25,116 nt of DNA, taken from positions 1 to 25,116 of IMG/VR virus record IMGVR_UViG_3300045806_000074. One strand, 5' to 3'. Positions 1-5,799 of this stretch are shown here, piece by piece. The notes below the pieces were generated by a model. The model saw only the letters and a list, made by a program, of their open reading frames with translations, did no database searches and was not told where the DNA came from. How positions within the stretch are numbered: position 1 is the stretch's first letter; each line of letters begins with the position of its first letter. The translations under genes were made by a program, and so were the position numbers. Source of the stretch: a virus.

Positions 1-2
1 GC

Positions 3-158
3 GCGGAGTGCGTCGTCGCCTCCCGAGAGCGACGGCGCGCTCGCGCCGCCGCGCGACGTGACGAGGGTCTGCCGTCAAGCGAGGAGGGCCTCCGCGCACA
101 TCGCGCCCGCCTCGCAGCCCTACCCCCGCCCCCACCCGACGAGGAGACACCCTTCTGA
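3..158 (+). CDS. C-terminal fragment of an unknown upstream gene
   Basis: The frame starting at base 3 is open from the window edge to a TGA at 156-158, and that stop overlaps the ATG of the nuclease gene as TGATG. This is the same coupling seen throughout the window, which is the main reason to believe the frame. The visible tail of about 51 residues is charged (Arg/Glu/Ala-rich) and ends in a proline run followed by DEETPF. I recognise no domain and cannot assign a function. It is probably another member of the replication cassette. The GAGGAG at 141-146 inside its last codons would serve as ribosome binding site for the next gene. The weakness is that open frames are common by chance at this GC content. 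Confidence 0.5.
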   Translation, partial: AECVVASRERRRARAAARRDEGLPSSEEGLRAHRARLAALPPPPPDEETPF

Positions 159-523
159 TGGCCACGCGCACGCGACCCGCAGCACCCCGCAAGCCACGCC
201 AGCACATCGAGCGAGACTACCAGGAGGCCGTTGCTGACGCGCTCCGTGTCCACGGCGCCCTCGTCAGCCGGAACAACGTGGGCGTCGCCACGTGGCGGAA
301 CGGCGCGCGCACGCGGTATGGGCTCGGCCTCGGCTCCGGAGACCTCGTGGTGTGCGCGAGGGGGCGCTACATCGAGATCGAATGCAAAGCGAATGGCGCG
401 CAGAGCGAGGCGCAGGTCTGCCGCGCGCGCGCCGTCGAGCAGGCGGGGGGGACGTACCTGCTCGTGAGGGCGGGGGTGGACTCGGTCGAGGACGTGGTGC
501 GACGCGTCATGGTGGGCACGTGA
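158..523 (+). CDS. VRR-NUC domain nuclease (phage Holliday-junction-resolvase type)
   Basis: This 121-residue protein has the size and motif order of stand-alone phage VRR-NUC nucleases of the PD-(D/E)xK superfamily. Visible motifs are G59-S60-G61-D62 followed by a hydrophobic strand, the metal-binding E75-C-K77 in YIEIECK, and S83-E-A-Q86, matching the family's 'speQ' helix. Family members cut branched DNA such as Holliday junctions and usually sit in phage replication or recombination modules. The first 18 residues are basic and probably disordered. The ATG is preceded by GAGGAG at 141-146, and the stop overlaps the GTG of the primase gene as GTGA, so the two are translationally coupled. 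The family call is firm. The exact DNA substrate is inferred from relatives. Confidence 0.85.
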   Translation: MATRTRPAAPRKPRQHIERDYQEAVADALRVHGALVSRNNVGVATWRNGARTRYGLGLGSGDLVVCARGRYIEIECKANGAQSEAQVCRARAVEQAGGTYLLVRAGVDSVEDVVRRVMVGT

Positions 524-1449
524 CGCTCCGGGGCCAGCACCAGCGACACACGCCCGCAGCGCGGCACGAACTTGACCGGGCGGCGCGGGCCGAGCCGCTC
601 TCGTACGCGCTCGCGGCGGCGCGGATCGGCTGGTGGACGTTCCCGCTCGCCGCGGGGCAGAAGACCCCCGAAGGGTCCCTCGTGCCGCACGGCGTCAAGG
701 ATGCGAGTCGGGACGAGGCCCAGCTTCGTGCGTGGTGGGCGAGCCGGCCGGAGCTTGGGATCGGGCTCGCGTGCGGGCCGAGCGGGCTGCTCGTGCTGGA
801 CGTCGACCCGCGCAACGGTGGGGACGTGGTCCTCGAAGAGTTCGTGCGCGCGCACGGCGCGCTTCCGCACACGCCCACGGCCGAGACGGGCGGCGGGGGC
901 GCGCACTTCGTCTTCCGTGCCCCCGTGGACCCCGTGACGGGCGAGGTGCTGCGGCTGCGGGCCAAGTTGGCGCCCGGGCTCGACCTGAAGGGGGACGGCG
1001 GGTACATCGTGGTGGCTCCCTCGGTGCACCCGTCGGGCCAGCGGTACCGGTGGCACCCGCGGGCCCGCCCCAGTGAGACGCCGCTCGCGGATCTTCCCGG
1101 GTGGGCGCTTGAGATGGCTCGCCACGTCGCTGCCGCGGCGACCATTCCGCCACACCTGCCGCGCGAGAACGCCTCATCGGTCGACCGGGCGAGCCGGTAC
1201 CTCGCGCGCCTCGACCCGAGCATCAGCGGATCGGGCGGGCATGACGCACTGTGGCGTGCGGCGCTGGCGATGGTCCGCGGGTTCTGTCTGAGCGAGGCCG
1301 ACGCCCTCGCGCTCCTGGCGGGCGAGTTCAACCCGCGGTGTCAGCCGGCGTGGTCCCTTGCCGCGTTGCGTCACAAGGTCGAGGGGGCAGCGCGGGACGC
1401 GCGGAGCGAGTACGGGTGGTTGCTCGACCGGGAGAGGCCTCGACGATGA
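520..1449 (+). CDS. Primase-polymerase (bifunctional DNA primase/polymerase, PrimPol/AEP-like N-terminus)
   Basis: This protein of about 309 residues starts at GTG 520, which overlaps the nuclease stop. Longer in-frame starts near 292 would run back over the nuclease gene in another frame. The N-terminal half matches archaeo-eukaryotic-type PrimPol domains of mobile elements. D94-V-D96-P is the acidic metal-binding pair, the glycine loop ending in A128-H129-F corresponds to the family's GGxH motif, and a later LDLKGDGGYIVVAPS stretch forms the core strand. The C-terminal third is helical and resembles the PriCT-type segment that often links to a helicase (LWRAALAMVRG, then a conserved-looking AGEFNPRC). 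It would prime, and possibly extend, DNA at the phage origin in concert with the following helicase, whose ATG overlaps this stop (ATGA). Confidence 0.82.
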   Translation: MTLRGQHQRHTPAARHELDRAARAEPLSYALAAARIGWWTFPLAAGQKTPEGSLVPHGVKDASRDEAQLRAWWASRPELGIGLACGPSGLLVLDVDPRNGGDVVLEEFVRAHGALPHTPTAETGGGGAHFVFRAPVDPVTGEVLRLRAKLAPGLDLKGDGGYIVVAPSVHPSGQRYRWHPRARPSETPLADLPGWALEMARHVAAAATIPPHLPRENASSVDRASRYLARLDPSISGSGGHDALWRAALAMVRGFCLSEADALALLAGEFNPRCQPAWSLAALRHKVEGAARDARSEYGWLLDRERPRR

Positions 1450-2873
1450 CGACGCGCGGCGATTTGCAGCGAGAGCTTGCGGAGACCGAGGGCGAGCCGA
1501 GCGACGAGCACGCGAGCATCGCCGCCGGCGAGATCCCGGACCGGCACGGGCGCGTGACGTCGGTGGACAACGCGTGGCGGCACCACCTCGTGACGAGGGA
1601 GACGAAGCAGGGGGTGGTGACGAGCCCGATCGCCGCGAACGTGTCGACGTACCTCCGCCACCACCCACGGTGGCGGGACGTGGTGGCGTACGACGAGTTC
1701 CGGGAGACGGTCATCACCACGCGGCCGCCGCCGTGGGACTCCGAGGACGCCCCGACGAGTGTGGAGCCGGGCGTCTGGGGGGACGCGGACACGGGGCGGC
1801 TCCGTGCCTGGCTCGCGCGGACGGACGGTCTCGAGTTCCCCCTCGCCGAGGTCGACCAGGGGCTCGCCCTCGCCGCCGACACGCGCCGAGTTCATCCCGT
1901 GCGCGAGTACCTCGACGGGCTCGTGTGGGACGGCGTCGAACGGCTCCCGTCCTGGCTCGTGACGTACTGCGGCGCGAACGACTCCCTCTACGAGCGCGGG
2001 GTCGGCGTACGGTGGCCCATCAGCGCGGTCGCGAGGATCTTCGCCCCCGGCTGCCAGGTCGATTGCGTGCTCGTCCTCGAGGGGCAGACGGGCGCGGGCA
2101 AAACGAGCGCGTTCCGTGAACTCGTGCCGGTGTCCGAGTGGTACTCGGACACCCCCCTCGACCTGGCGAACAAAGACGCCCTCGACAACCTGCGCGCGGT
2201 CTGGATTTACGGGCTCGACGAACTCGACTCTCTCCGCAAGGGCGAGGTCACGAAGGTCAAGAACTTCATCACGAGCCGCCGGGATCACTACCGGCCCCCG
2301 TACGCACACCGGGCGCGTGACTTCCTGCGTCAAAACGTGTTCGGCGGGACCACGAACGAGGACGAGTACCTCATCGACCGGACCGGGAACCGCCGATTCT
2401 GGCCGGTGCGCGTGGCCCCCTCCGTCGACTGGCAGGGCATCGCGCGCGACCGGGACCAGCTCTGGGCGGAGGCGGTGCACCGGTACCGCGCGGGGGAGCC
2501 GTGGCACGTCGACACGGCGGGCCTCCGGACGCTCTGCGAGGCCCAGCAAACGGAGCGCGTGCAGCAGGACCCGTGGGTCGAAATGATCGCCGCGTGGCTC
2601 CGGGCGCCCGTCACCCGCGAGACGGTGACCGATGGCGGCTACACCCGGACCGTCATCACCCCCCTCGAACTCCAGGACGGCGTCACGACGGGGGACGTCC
2701 TCGAGAACTGCCTCCACGTGCGACGAGCGGACATCGAGGTGCGCCAGTCGATGCGCACGGCGCGCTGCCTGCGAGAGCTCGGGTACGTCGTGCGCCGCCA
2801 CCACCGATCGGACGGCGACCGCGCCCGCCGCTACGTCCCCGCTCCCGCGCCGCCCCCGGACGACCTCGGTTAG
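1446..2873 (+). CDS. VapE-type (virulence-associated E) SF3-like replicative helicase
   Basis: This 475-residue protein starts at ATG 1446, overlapping the primase stop as ATGA. The ATPase core has Walker A G213-QTGAGKTS221 and a Walker-B-like strand WIYGLDEL with D258-E259. Next come VKNFITSRRDHYRPPY, FGGTTNEDEYLIDRTGNRRFWPV and a C-terminal winged-helix-like region. This order is diagnostic of the VapE/D5 helicases found in phages, phage satellites and plasmids. The N-terminal 190 residues are typical of the family, including YLDGLVWDGVERL. It presumably unwinds DNA at the origin, with the PrimPol protein acting as primase. It is the last gene of the cassette and is followed 22 bases later by a strong hairpin. 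The family is certain. The role at an adjacent origin is inferred. Confidence 0.93.
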   Translation: MTTRGDLQRELAETEGEPSDEHASIAAGEIPDRHGRVTSVDNAWRHHLVTRETKQGVVTSPIAANVSTYLRHHPRWRDVVAYDEFRETVITTRPPPWDSEDAPTSVEPGVWGDADTGRLRAWLARTDGLEFPLAEVDQGLALAADTRRVHPVREYLDGLVWDGVERLPSWLVTYCGANDSLYERGVGVRWPISAVARIFAPGCQVDCVLVLEGQTGAGKTSAFRELVPVSEWYSDTPLDLANKDALDNLRAVWIYGLDELDSLRKGEVTKVKNFITSRRDHYRPPYAHRARDFLRQNVFGGTTNEDEYLIDRTGNRRFWPVRVAPSVDWQGIARDRDQLWAEAVHRYRAGEPWHVDTAGLRTLCEAQQTERVQQDPWVEMIAAWLRAPVTRETVTDGGYTRTVITPLELQDGVTTGDVLENCLHVRRADIEVRQSMRTARCLRELGYVVRRHHRSDGDRARRYVPAPAPPPDDLG

Positions 2874-2881
2874 CCGAGCCT

Positions 2882-2997
2882 GCGCGAGCCACACCACGGC
2901 CCGGTCTCCTTCGATGGGGGCCGGGCCGTTCCTGTTCCTGGGGACCGCCCAGCGCGAGCCCCCTGGCGCGAGCCCCGCCCGGCACCCCGGCGCGAGC
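2882..2997 (+). repeat. Four direct copies of GCGCGAGC (iteron-like)
   Basis: Identical octamers start at 2882, 2952, 2966 and 2990, and three of the four continue with another C. Even in this GC-rich DNA, four same-strand copies in about 115 bases is more than expected by chance. They lie just after the helicase gene and just before the large inverted repeat. Initiator-binding iterons are one explanation. The spacing is irregular (70, 14 and 24 bases), so this is only suggestive. Confidence 0.45.
2896..2929 (+). terminator. Rho-independent-type terminator after the helicase gene
   Basis: Bases 2896-2909 pair with 2916-2929 over 14 bp: nine Watson-Crick pairs (ACGGCCCGG with CCGGGCCGT), then five more pairs including two G-T wobbles. 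The loop is TTCGAT. The 3' side continues TTCCTGTTCCT, which is pyrimidine-rich but not a perfect T run, as is common in very GC-rich genomes. It lies 22 bases after the helicase stop and would end the replication operon. Confidence 0.72.
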
Positions 2998-2998
2998 G

Positions 2999-3133
2999 TC
3001 TGGCCCACCCGGCCCAACCTCGATCAGGGGTCCCGACCAGACCTTCGCGCGCGCGCGTGTATAGCGTAGGTAGTCCCCTCCCATTCTCCTATACGTACGG
3101 GAGCACGTTTGAGGTTGGGCCAGTTGGGCCAGA
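2999..3133. repeat. Large imperfect inverted repeat (arms 2999-3021 and 3111-3133)
   Basis: The arms match in 21 of 23 positions when one is reverse-complemented, with 89 bases between them. The right arm is a tandem of two identical 9-mers, GTTGGGCCA at 3114-3122 and 3123-3131. The left arm carries the same pair on the minus strand with small changes (GTTGGGCCG then GGTGGGCCA). The enclosed spacer has the most AT-containing patches nearby (GTATAG near 3058 and CTATACGTAC near 3089). The layout suits paired protein-binding sites, for instance a replication origin or a divergent operator. It could also form a cruciform. Confidence 0.7.
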
Positions 3134-3186
3134 GCTGGGCTTTGTACAGCGTGGGCGGAGTTTTGTTAGGAAGTGTGTGCGGGTAT

Positions 3187-3210
3187 CCCACCCGTCCCCA
3201 CCCCACCCCC
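3187..3210 (-). other. G-quadruplex-forming motif on the minus strand
   Basis: The + strand reads as five C-runs of 3-5 bases separated by one or two bases. The minus strand therefore has five G-runs with loops of 1-2 nt, which fits the canonical intramolecular quadruplex pattern. A second C-rich block follows around 3222-3256. The whole 3187-3300 stretch has a strong C-over-G strand bias, unlike the flanking genes. Confidence 0.55.
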
Positions 3211-3422
3211 TTCGTGATATGACCCCACCCCTCTCACGCTCCACCCCACCCCGCCCACGATCGCACATCCCCTCTCACTCACCCCTGGCCGCCCCTTGGA
3301 CGCGTCCGCACGCTGGCAGCGTGGGTCACACGGAGCGAGCGCCATCCCCTCGCCTACGGGCCGCCTCGTGGCAGCGCTGGCCCGTGGCTAGGTCGATCGG
3401 TGGGGCGTAGTGGTGGGCACCC

Positions 3423-3452
3423 TTGACGCGTCGGGTCGGCCTGGTGTACACC
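3423..3452 (+). promoter_or_regulatory. Candidate promoter with palindromic operator upstream of the small RHH gene
   Basis: TTGACG at 3423-3428 could be a -35 box, followed after 16 bases by TGTACA at 3445-3450 as a weak -10. Two palindromes overlap these boxes: GACGCGTC at 3425-3432, also present at 3299-3306, and GGTGTACACC at 3443-3452. If transcription starts about 7 bases after the -10, the message would begin within a few bases of the ATG at 3460. Symmetric sites over both boxes are what an autoregulating ribbon-helix-helix dimer would bind. No experimental support is possible from sequence alone. Confidence 0.42.
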
Positions 3453-3459
3453 GTGCGCT

Positions 3460-3579
3460 ATGGGACGACTTGGGCATCGGCTGGCGGTACGGGTGACGGC
3501 GGAGGAACTCGTGCGCGTGCGCGAGGAGGCGCGGGCGGAGGGGAGGACGGTGGGGGGGTGGGTGCGGACAGAATATTGA
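3460..3579 (+). CDS. Minimal ribbon-helix-helix (Arc/CopG-type) DNA-binding protein, 39 aa
   Basis: This very short gene encodes a basic strand (HRLAVRVT), then helix AEELVRVREEARAEG, a turn at RTV, and a second helix GGWVRTEY. That is the minimal ribbon-helix-helix fold, and the pattern 'xxAVRVTxEEL...A...G.(S/T)V..WVR' is typical of the family. RHH proteins bind DNA as dimers through the paired N-terminal strands and often repress their own promoter. No upstream in-frame start exists before a stop at 3424 and no Shine-Dalgarno is visible, so translation may be leaderless. It sits alone between the replication and structural operons, a logical place for a transcriptional switch. There is no toxin partner beside it, which argues against a toxin-antitoxin pair. 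Its shortness is the main doubt. Confidence 0.6.
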   Translation: MGRLGHRLAVRVTAEELVRVREEARAEGRTVGGWVRTEY

Positions 3580-3581
3580 CG

Positions 3582-3617
3582 CACGGCGTCTAGCCGTGTC
3601 AGGGTGGGTCACAGGAG
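3582..3617 (+). promoter_or_regulatory. Hairpin plus repeated leader before the structural operon
   Basis: CACGGC-GTCTA-GCCGTG (3582-3598) forms a perfect 6-bp stem with a 5-base loop directly after the RHH stop. Downstream, 3600-3617 reads CAGGGTGGGTCACAGGAG and supplies the AGGAGA ribosome binding site for the next gene. An almost identical segment lies at 3317-3335 (CAGCGTGGGTCACACGGAG), also joined to a small hairpin. This could be an attenuator or operator pair, or a duplicated leader. There is no T run, so it is a poor terminator. Confidence 0.4.
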
Positions 3618-3628
3618 ACCCCCCCCAC

Positions 3629-4288
3629 ATGAGCAAAGACGCAGCGACCGGTTCCGTCACCCTCACCGCAGAGCAGTTCGAGGCGCTTCTCGCAGCGACC
3701 CGGCCCGCTCCGTCCCAGTCGAGCGATCTCGTGCAGCTCCTGGAGGCGATGCAGCGACGGAACCCTTCCGCGCTCGACATGACCGGGATGGCGCCCGAGC
3801 GGCAACTTGCTCTCGTGAGCCCGCCCGCCGGGACGCGGTACCGCGACGTCCCCGGGATCGGCGCAGAGGGCTCGACGTTCCTCCTGCGCGTCCAGGAAGT
3901 GCCCGGGTTCCCGCACGGCAAGGTCGTCGGGCTCGCCGAGTACAAGTGGCCCAAGGGGATGCTCACGTACCAGCGGGACGGCGGGAAAGTGCCGGACGAC
4001 ATGCAAATTGAGTTCTCGCCGTCCGGCAAGCTCGCCCTCGCCATGACCGTCGCGGCCGGTGAAGAATACCTTCCGAACGACGCTGTTACCGAGCAGTACC
4101 GCGACTGGAGAAACAACACGTTCTGGGGCGCCGACAAAGTCATGATCGGCAAGCCGCTGTCCCCGCACATGTGCGACCACGACCCCGAGCGTGGAGGCAA
4201 AGGACTCGCGACGGAGTGGAGGCCCGCGCAGGCCCCCGTCGAGCGCGGGCTCCTCCCCGTCCAGGTGCACGAAGCGGTCGCGCGCTGA
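3629..4288 (+). CDS. Unknown phage protein opening the structural operon
   Basis: This 219-residue protein starts at ATG 3629 with AGGAGA at 3613-3618. A GTG at 3596 is in frame but would add residues encoded by the leader. The N-terminus (residues 5-60) is helical and Gln/Ala-rich with VTLTAEQFEALL and DLVQLLEAMQRR. The middle is a soluble alpha/beta-looking region with GFPHGKVVGLAEYKWPKGMLTYQRDGGKVPDD. The C-terminus carries a Cys-His-Asp patch (HMCDHDPERGGKG). I do not recognise the family. It occupies the slot where a terminase often precedes the portal gene, but it has no Walker A, nuclease triad or helix-turn-helix, so I do not call it terminase. It ends 8 bases before the portal ATG. 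A head-associated or scaffolding-accessory role is a guess. Confidence 0.75.
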   Translation: MSKDAATGSVTLTAEQFEALLAATRPAPSQSSDLVQLLEAMQRRNPSALDMTGMAPERQLALVSPPAGTRYRDVPGIGAEGSTFLLRVQEVPGFPHGKVVGLAEYKWPKGMLTYQRDGGKVPDDMQIEFSPSGKLALAMTVAAGEEYLPNDAVTEQYRDWRNNTFWGADKVMIGKPLSPHMCDHDPERGGKGLATEWRPAQAPVERGLLPVQVHEAVAR

Positions 4289-4296
4289 CGTACCGC

Positions 4297-5799
4297 ATGG
4301 CCCGCGAACCTGATCCCGGCTACGGACCGCCGCCCGGCGACCCTTCGGGGCCTGCTCGTGGGGGAGGCGTTCCCTTCGACGTGCTCGCGCGAGCGAAGCG
4401 CGAGGTGGCTGGGCTCGAGTTCGGGACGAGTGACCCGGCGTTTCTACGGACCCTCGACGCGACGGACGGCAGCACGCGCGCGCGGGCCGCGCTCGTGTAC
4501 AAAGACGTACCCCTCGTCACGATCCAGAACACGTGGTCGATCGACCAGATGCGCGGAGCCATCTACGCGCATATTATGGGCCAGTTCTACTCGTCCGGGA
4601 TGTTGTGCGAGAGCATCCTCGGCGATGACCGCGTCACCGCCACGCTCAACGCGCGCGCCTCGGCGCTCTTCGGTCGAGAGGCGCGCTTCAAGCCTGCGAA
4701 CGACAGCGCGGCGGCGCGCGAAGTTTGCGATGTGTGGCGCGATTGGTGGCCTCGGTTCTCCGGGACCGCCGGAGTTCGCCAACTCCACGACTACGGGACC
4801 ATGATGGGTTTCTCGCACGGGCAACTGTGCTGGGACACGCACCAGAGGGGGCTGGGCTACGCGCCCACGCTTCACCCGTGGCACCCCGTCTTTGAGTACT
4901 GGGACTGGGACAAGCGATGCTACATGGCGATCGGGTCCGAGGGCGTTGTCCCGATCATCCCCGGCAACGGGAAGTGGCTCGAGTTCTCCCCGTGGGGATA
5001 TCGCGGTTGGATGCGCGGCGCGCTCAGGCCCGTGACGGAACCGTGGGCGCTCCGGCACTTCGGGTTCCGAGACATGGCGCGCTTTGGCGAAGTCCACGGC
5101 AACCCGACGCGCGTGGGACGGGTCCCCATCGTGGGCGACCCCGTCGAGCGCATGGCGTTTCAGTCCGCGCTGGCGTCGCTCGGAGCCGACGCGGCCCTCA
5201 TCGTTCCCGGCGGCGTCGACCCGAAAGACGGCCAGGGGTACGGCTACGAGCTCGTCGAGGCCACCTCGCAAGCATGGCAGGTCCACCCGGCGCAGATCGA
5301 CCGATGTGACATGGCGATCGTCCTCGCGATCCTGATGGTCAACCTAACGACCGAGGTCAAGGGCGGGTCGTACGCCGCGGCGAGCGTGGCGCAGGACAAG
5401 GAACTCGGCGGAACTCAGTTCGACAATCAGAACTGGAAGTCGACGCTCTACTCGCAAGTCGCTCGTCCGTTCGCGTTCCTCAATTTCGGAGACGCCGACC
5501 TCGCGCCGTGGACGTGGTACGACATCGCCGCGAACAAGGAACTTGAGGACCGATCGAAGCGGTTCTACTCGTTCGGTCAGGGCGTCGAGGTCCTTCGGCG
5601 AGGGGGCGTCGAGTTCACGGACGCGTCCGAGGTCCACGCGTGGGCCGTCGACCACCTGGGCCTCACGGGGCTCCCGAAGTTCAAGATCGTAGAGCCCGTG
5701 AAGTCCACGCCCGCAAAGGCGGACGAGGGCGGATCGGGCGGAGGAGACGCGGGCACGCCAGGCATGCCACCCGCGCCCAAGATGCCGGAGGCACCATGA
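4297..5799 (+). CDS. Portal protein, Mu gp29-like (DUF935 type)
   Basis: This 500-residue protein is close to the usual length of the Mu gp29/DUF935 portal family, which forms the dodecameric ring at the capsid vertex through which DNA enters. Residues about 75-130 hold the characteristic region LVTIQNTWSIDQMRGAIY, then repeated Ala/Arg helices after GDDRVTATLNARASALFG. Later come MMGFSHGQLCWD, a Trp/Tyr-rich wing (HPWHPVFEYWDWD), and the HFGFRDMARFGE and LAILMVNLTTEVKGGSYAA segments. The C-terminus is a Gly/Pro/Lys tail from about residue 470. Start ATG 4297 follows the previous stop by 8 bases. Earlier in-frame codons lie inside the preceding gene and give an Arg-rich shadow sequence. The stop overlaps the protease ATG as ATGA. 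No terminase large subunit precedes it, which is unusual for this order. Confidence 0.85.
   Translation: MAREPDPGYGPPPGDPSGPARGGGVPFDVLARAKREVAGLEFGTSDPAFLRTLDATDGSTRARAALVYKDVPLVTIQNTWSIDQMRGAIYAHIMGQFYSSGMLCESILGDDRVTATLNARASALFGREARFKPANDSAAAREVCDVWRDWWPRFSGTAGVRQLHDYGTMMGFSHGQLCWDTHQRGLGYAPTLHPWHPVFEYWDWDKRCYMAIGSEGVVPIIPGNGKWLEFSPWGYRGWMRGALRPVTEPWALRHFGFRDMARFGEVHGNPTRVGRVPIVGDPVERMAFQSALASLGADAALIVPGGVDPKDGQGYGYELVEATSQAWQVHPAQIDRCDMAIVLAILMVNLTTEVKGGSYAAASVAQDKELGGTQFDNQNWKSTLYSQVARPFAFLNFGDADLAPWTWYDIAANKELEDRSKRFYSFGQGVEVLRRGGVEFTDASEVHAWAVDHLGLTGLPKFKIVEPVKSTPAKADEGGSGGGDAGTPGMPPAPKMPEAP

Larger units (their letters stand above)
2874..3459. other. Non-coding interval between replication and structural genes; candidate replication origin
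   Basis: I see no convincing gene here. The open frames present have unnatural composition (proline/serine strings from C-rich DNA) and no ribosome binding sites. The interval holds the helicase terminator, the GCGCGAGC copies, the 2999/3111 inverted repeat, the minus-strand quadruplex motif, a perfect hairpin CACGCT-GGC-AGCGTG (3309-3323), a 7-bp stem ACGGGCC/GGCCCGT (3356-3362 with 3379-3385), and the palindrome GGACGCGTCC at 3298-3307. A replication origin next to a PrimPol/helicase cassette is the favoured reading. A packaging or recombination site is an alternative. Confidence 0.5.

Noticed and set aside
292-519. N-terminal extension of the primase gene upstream of GTG 520
   Set aside because: The extra residues are Arg/Gly-rich shadow of the nuclease gene. 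GTG 520 gives the GTGA overlap used throughout the window.
1371-3017. Minus-strand frame of 548 codons opposite the helicase gene
   Set aside because: Its composition mirrors the antisense of the VapE coding sequence, and the sense strand carries unmistakable Walker and TGNRRFWPV motifs.
3057-3410. Plus-strand frame of 117 codons in the non-coding gap
   Set aside because: Its Pro/Ser/His/Arg content comes from C-rich DNA. It runs through the inverted repeat and quadruplex motif and has no ribosome binding site.
3460-3579. Reading the RHH gene as the antitoxin of a toxin-antitoxin pair
   Set aside because: No small toxin-like gene lies next to it. The following gene is a 219-residue protein with its own ribosome binding site and leads into the structural operon.
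4444-5286. Minus-strand frame opposite the portal gene
   Set aside because: It has no motifs and no ribosome binding site, and the whole frame is antisense to a confident portal gene.
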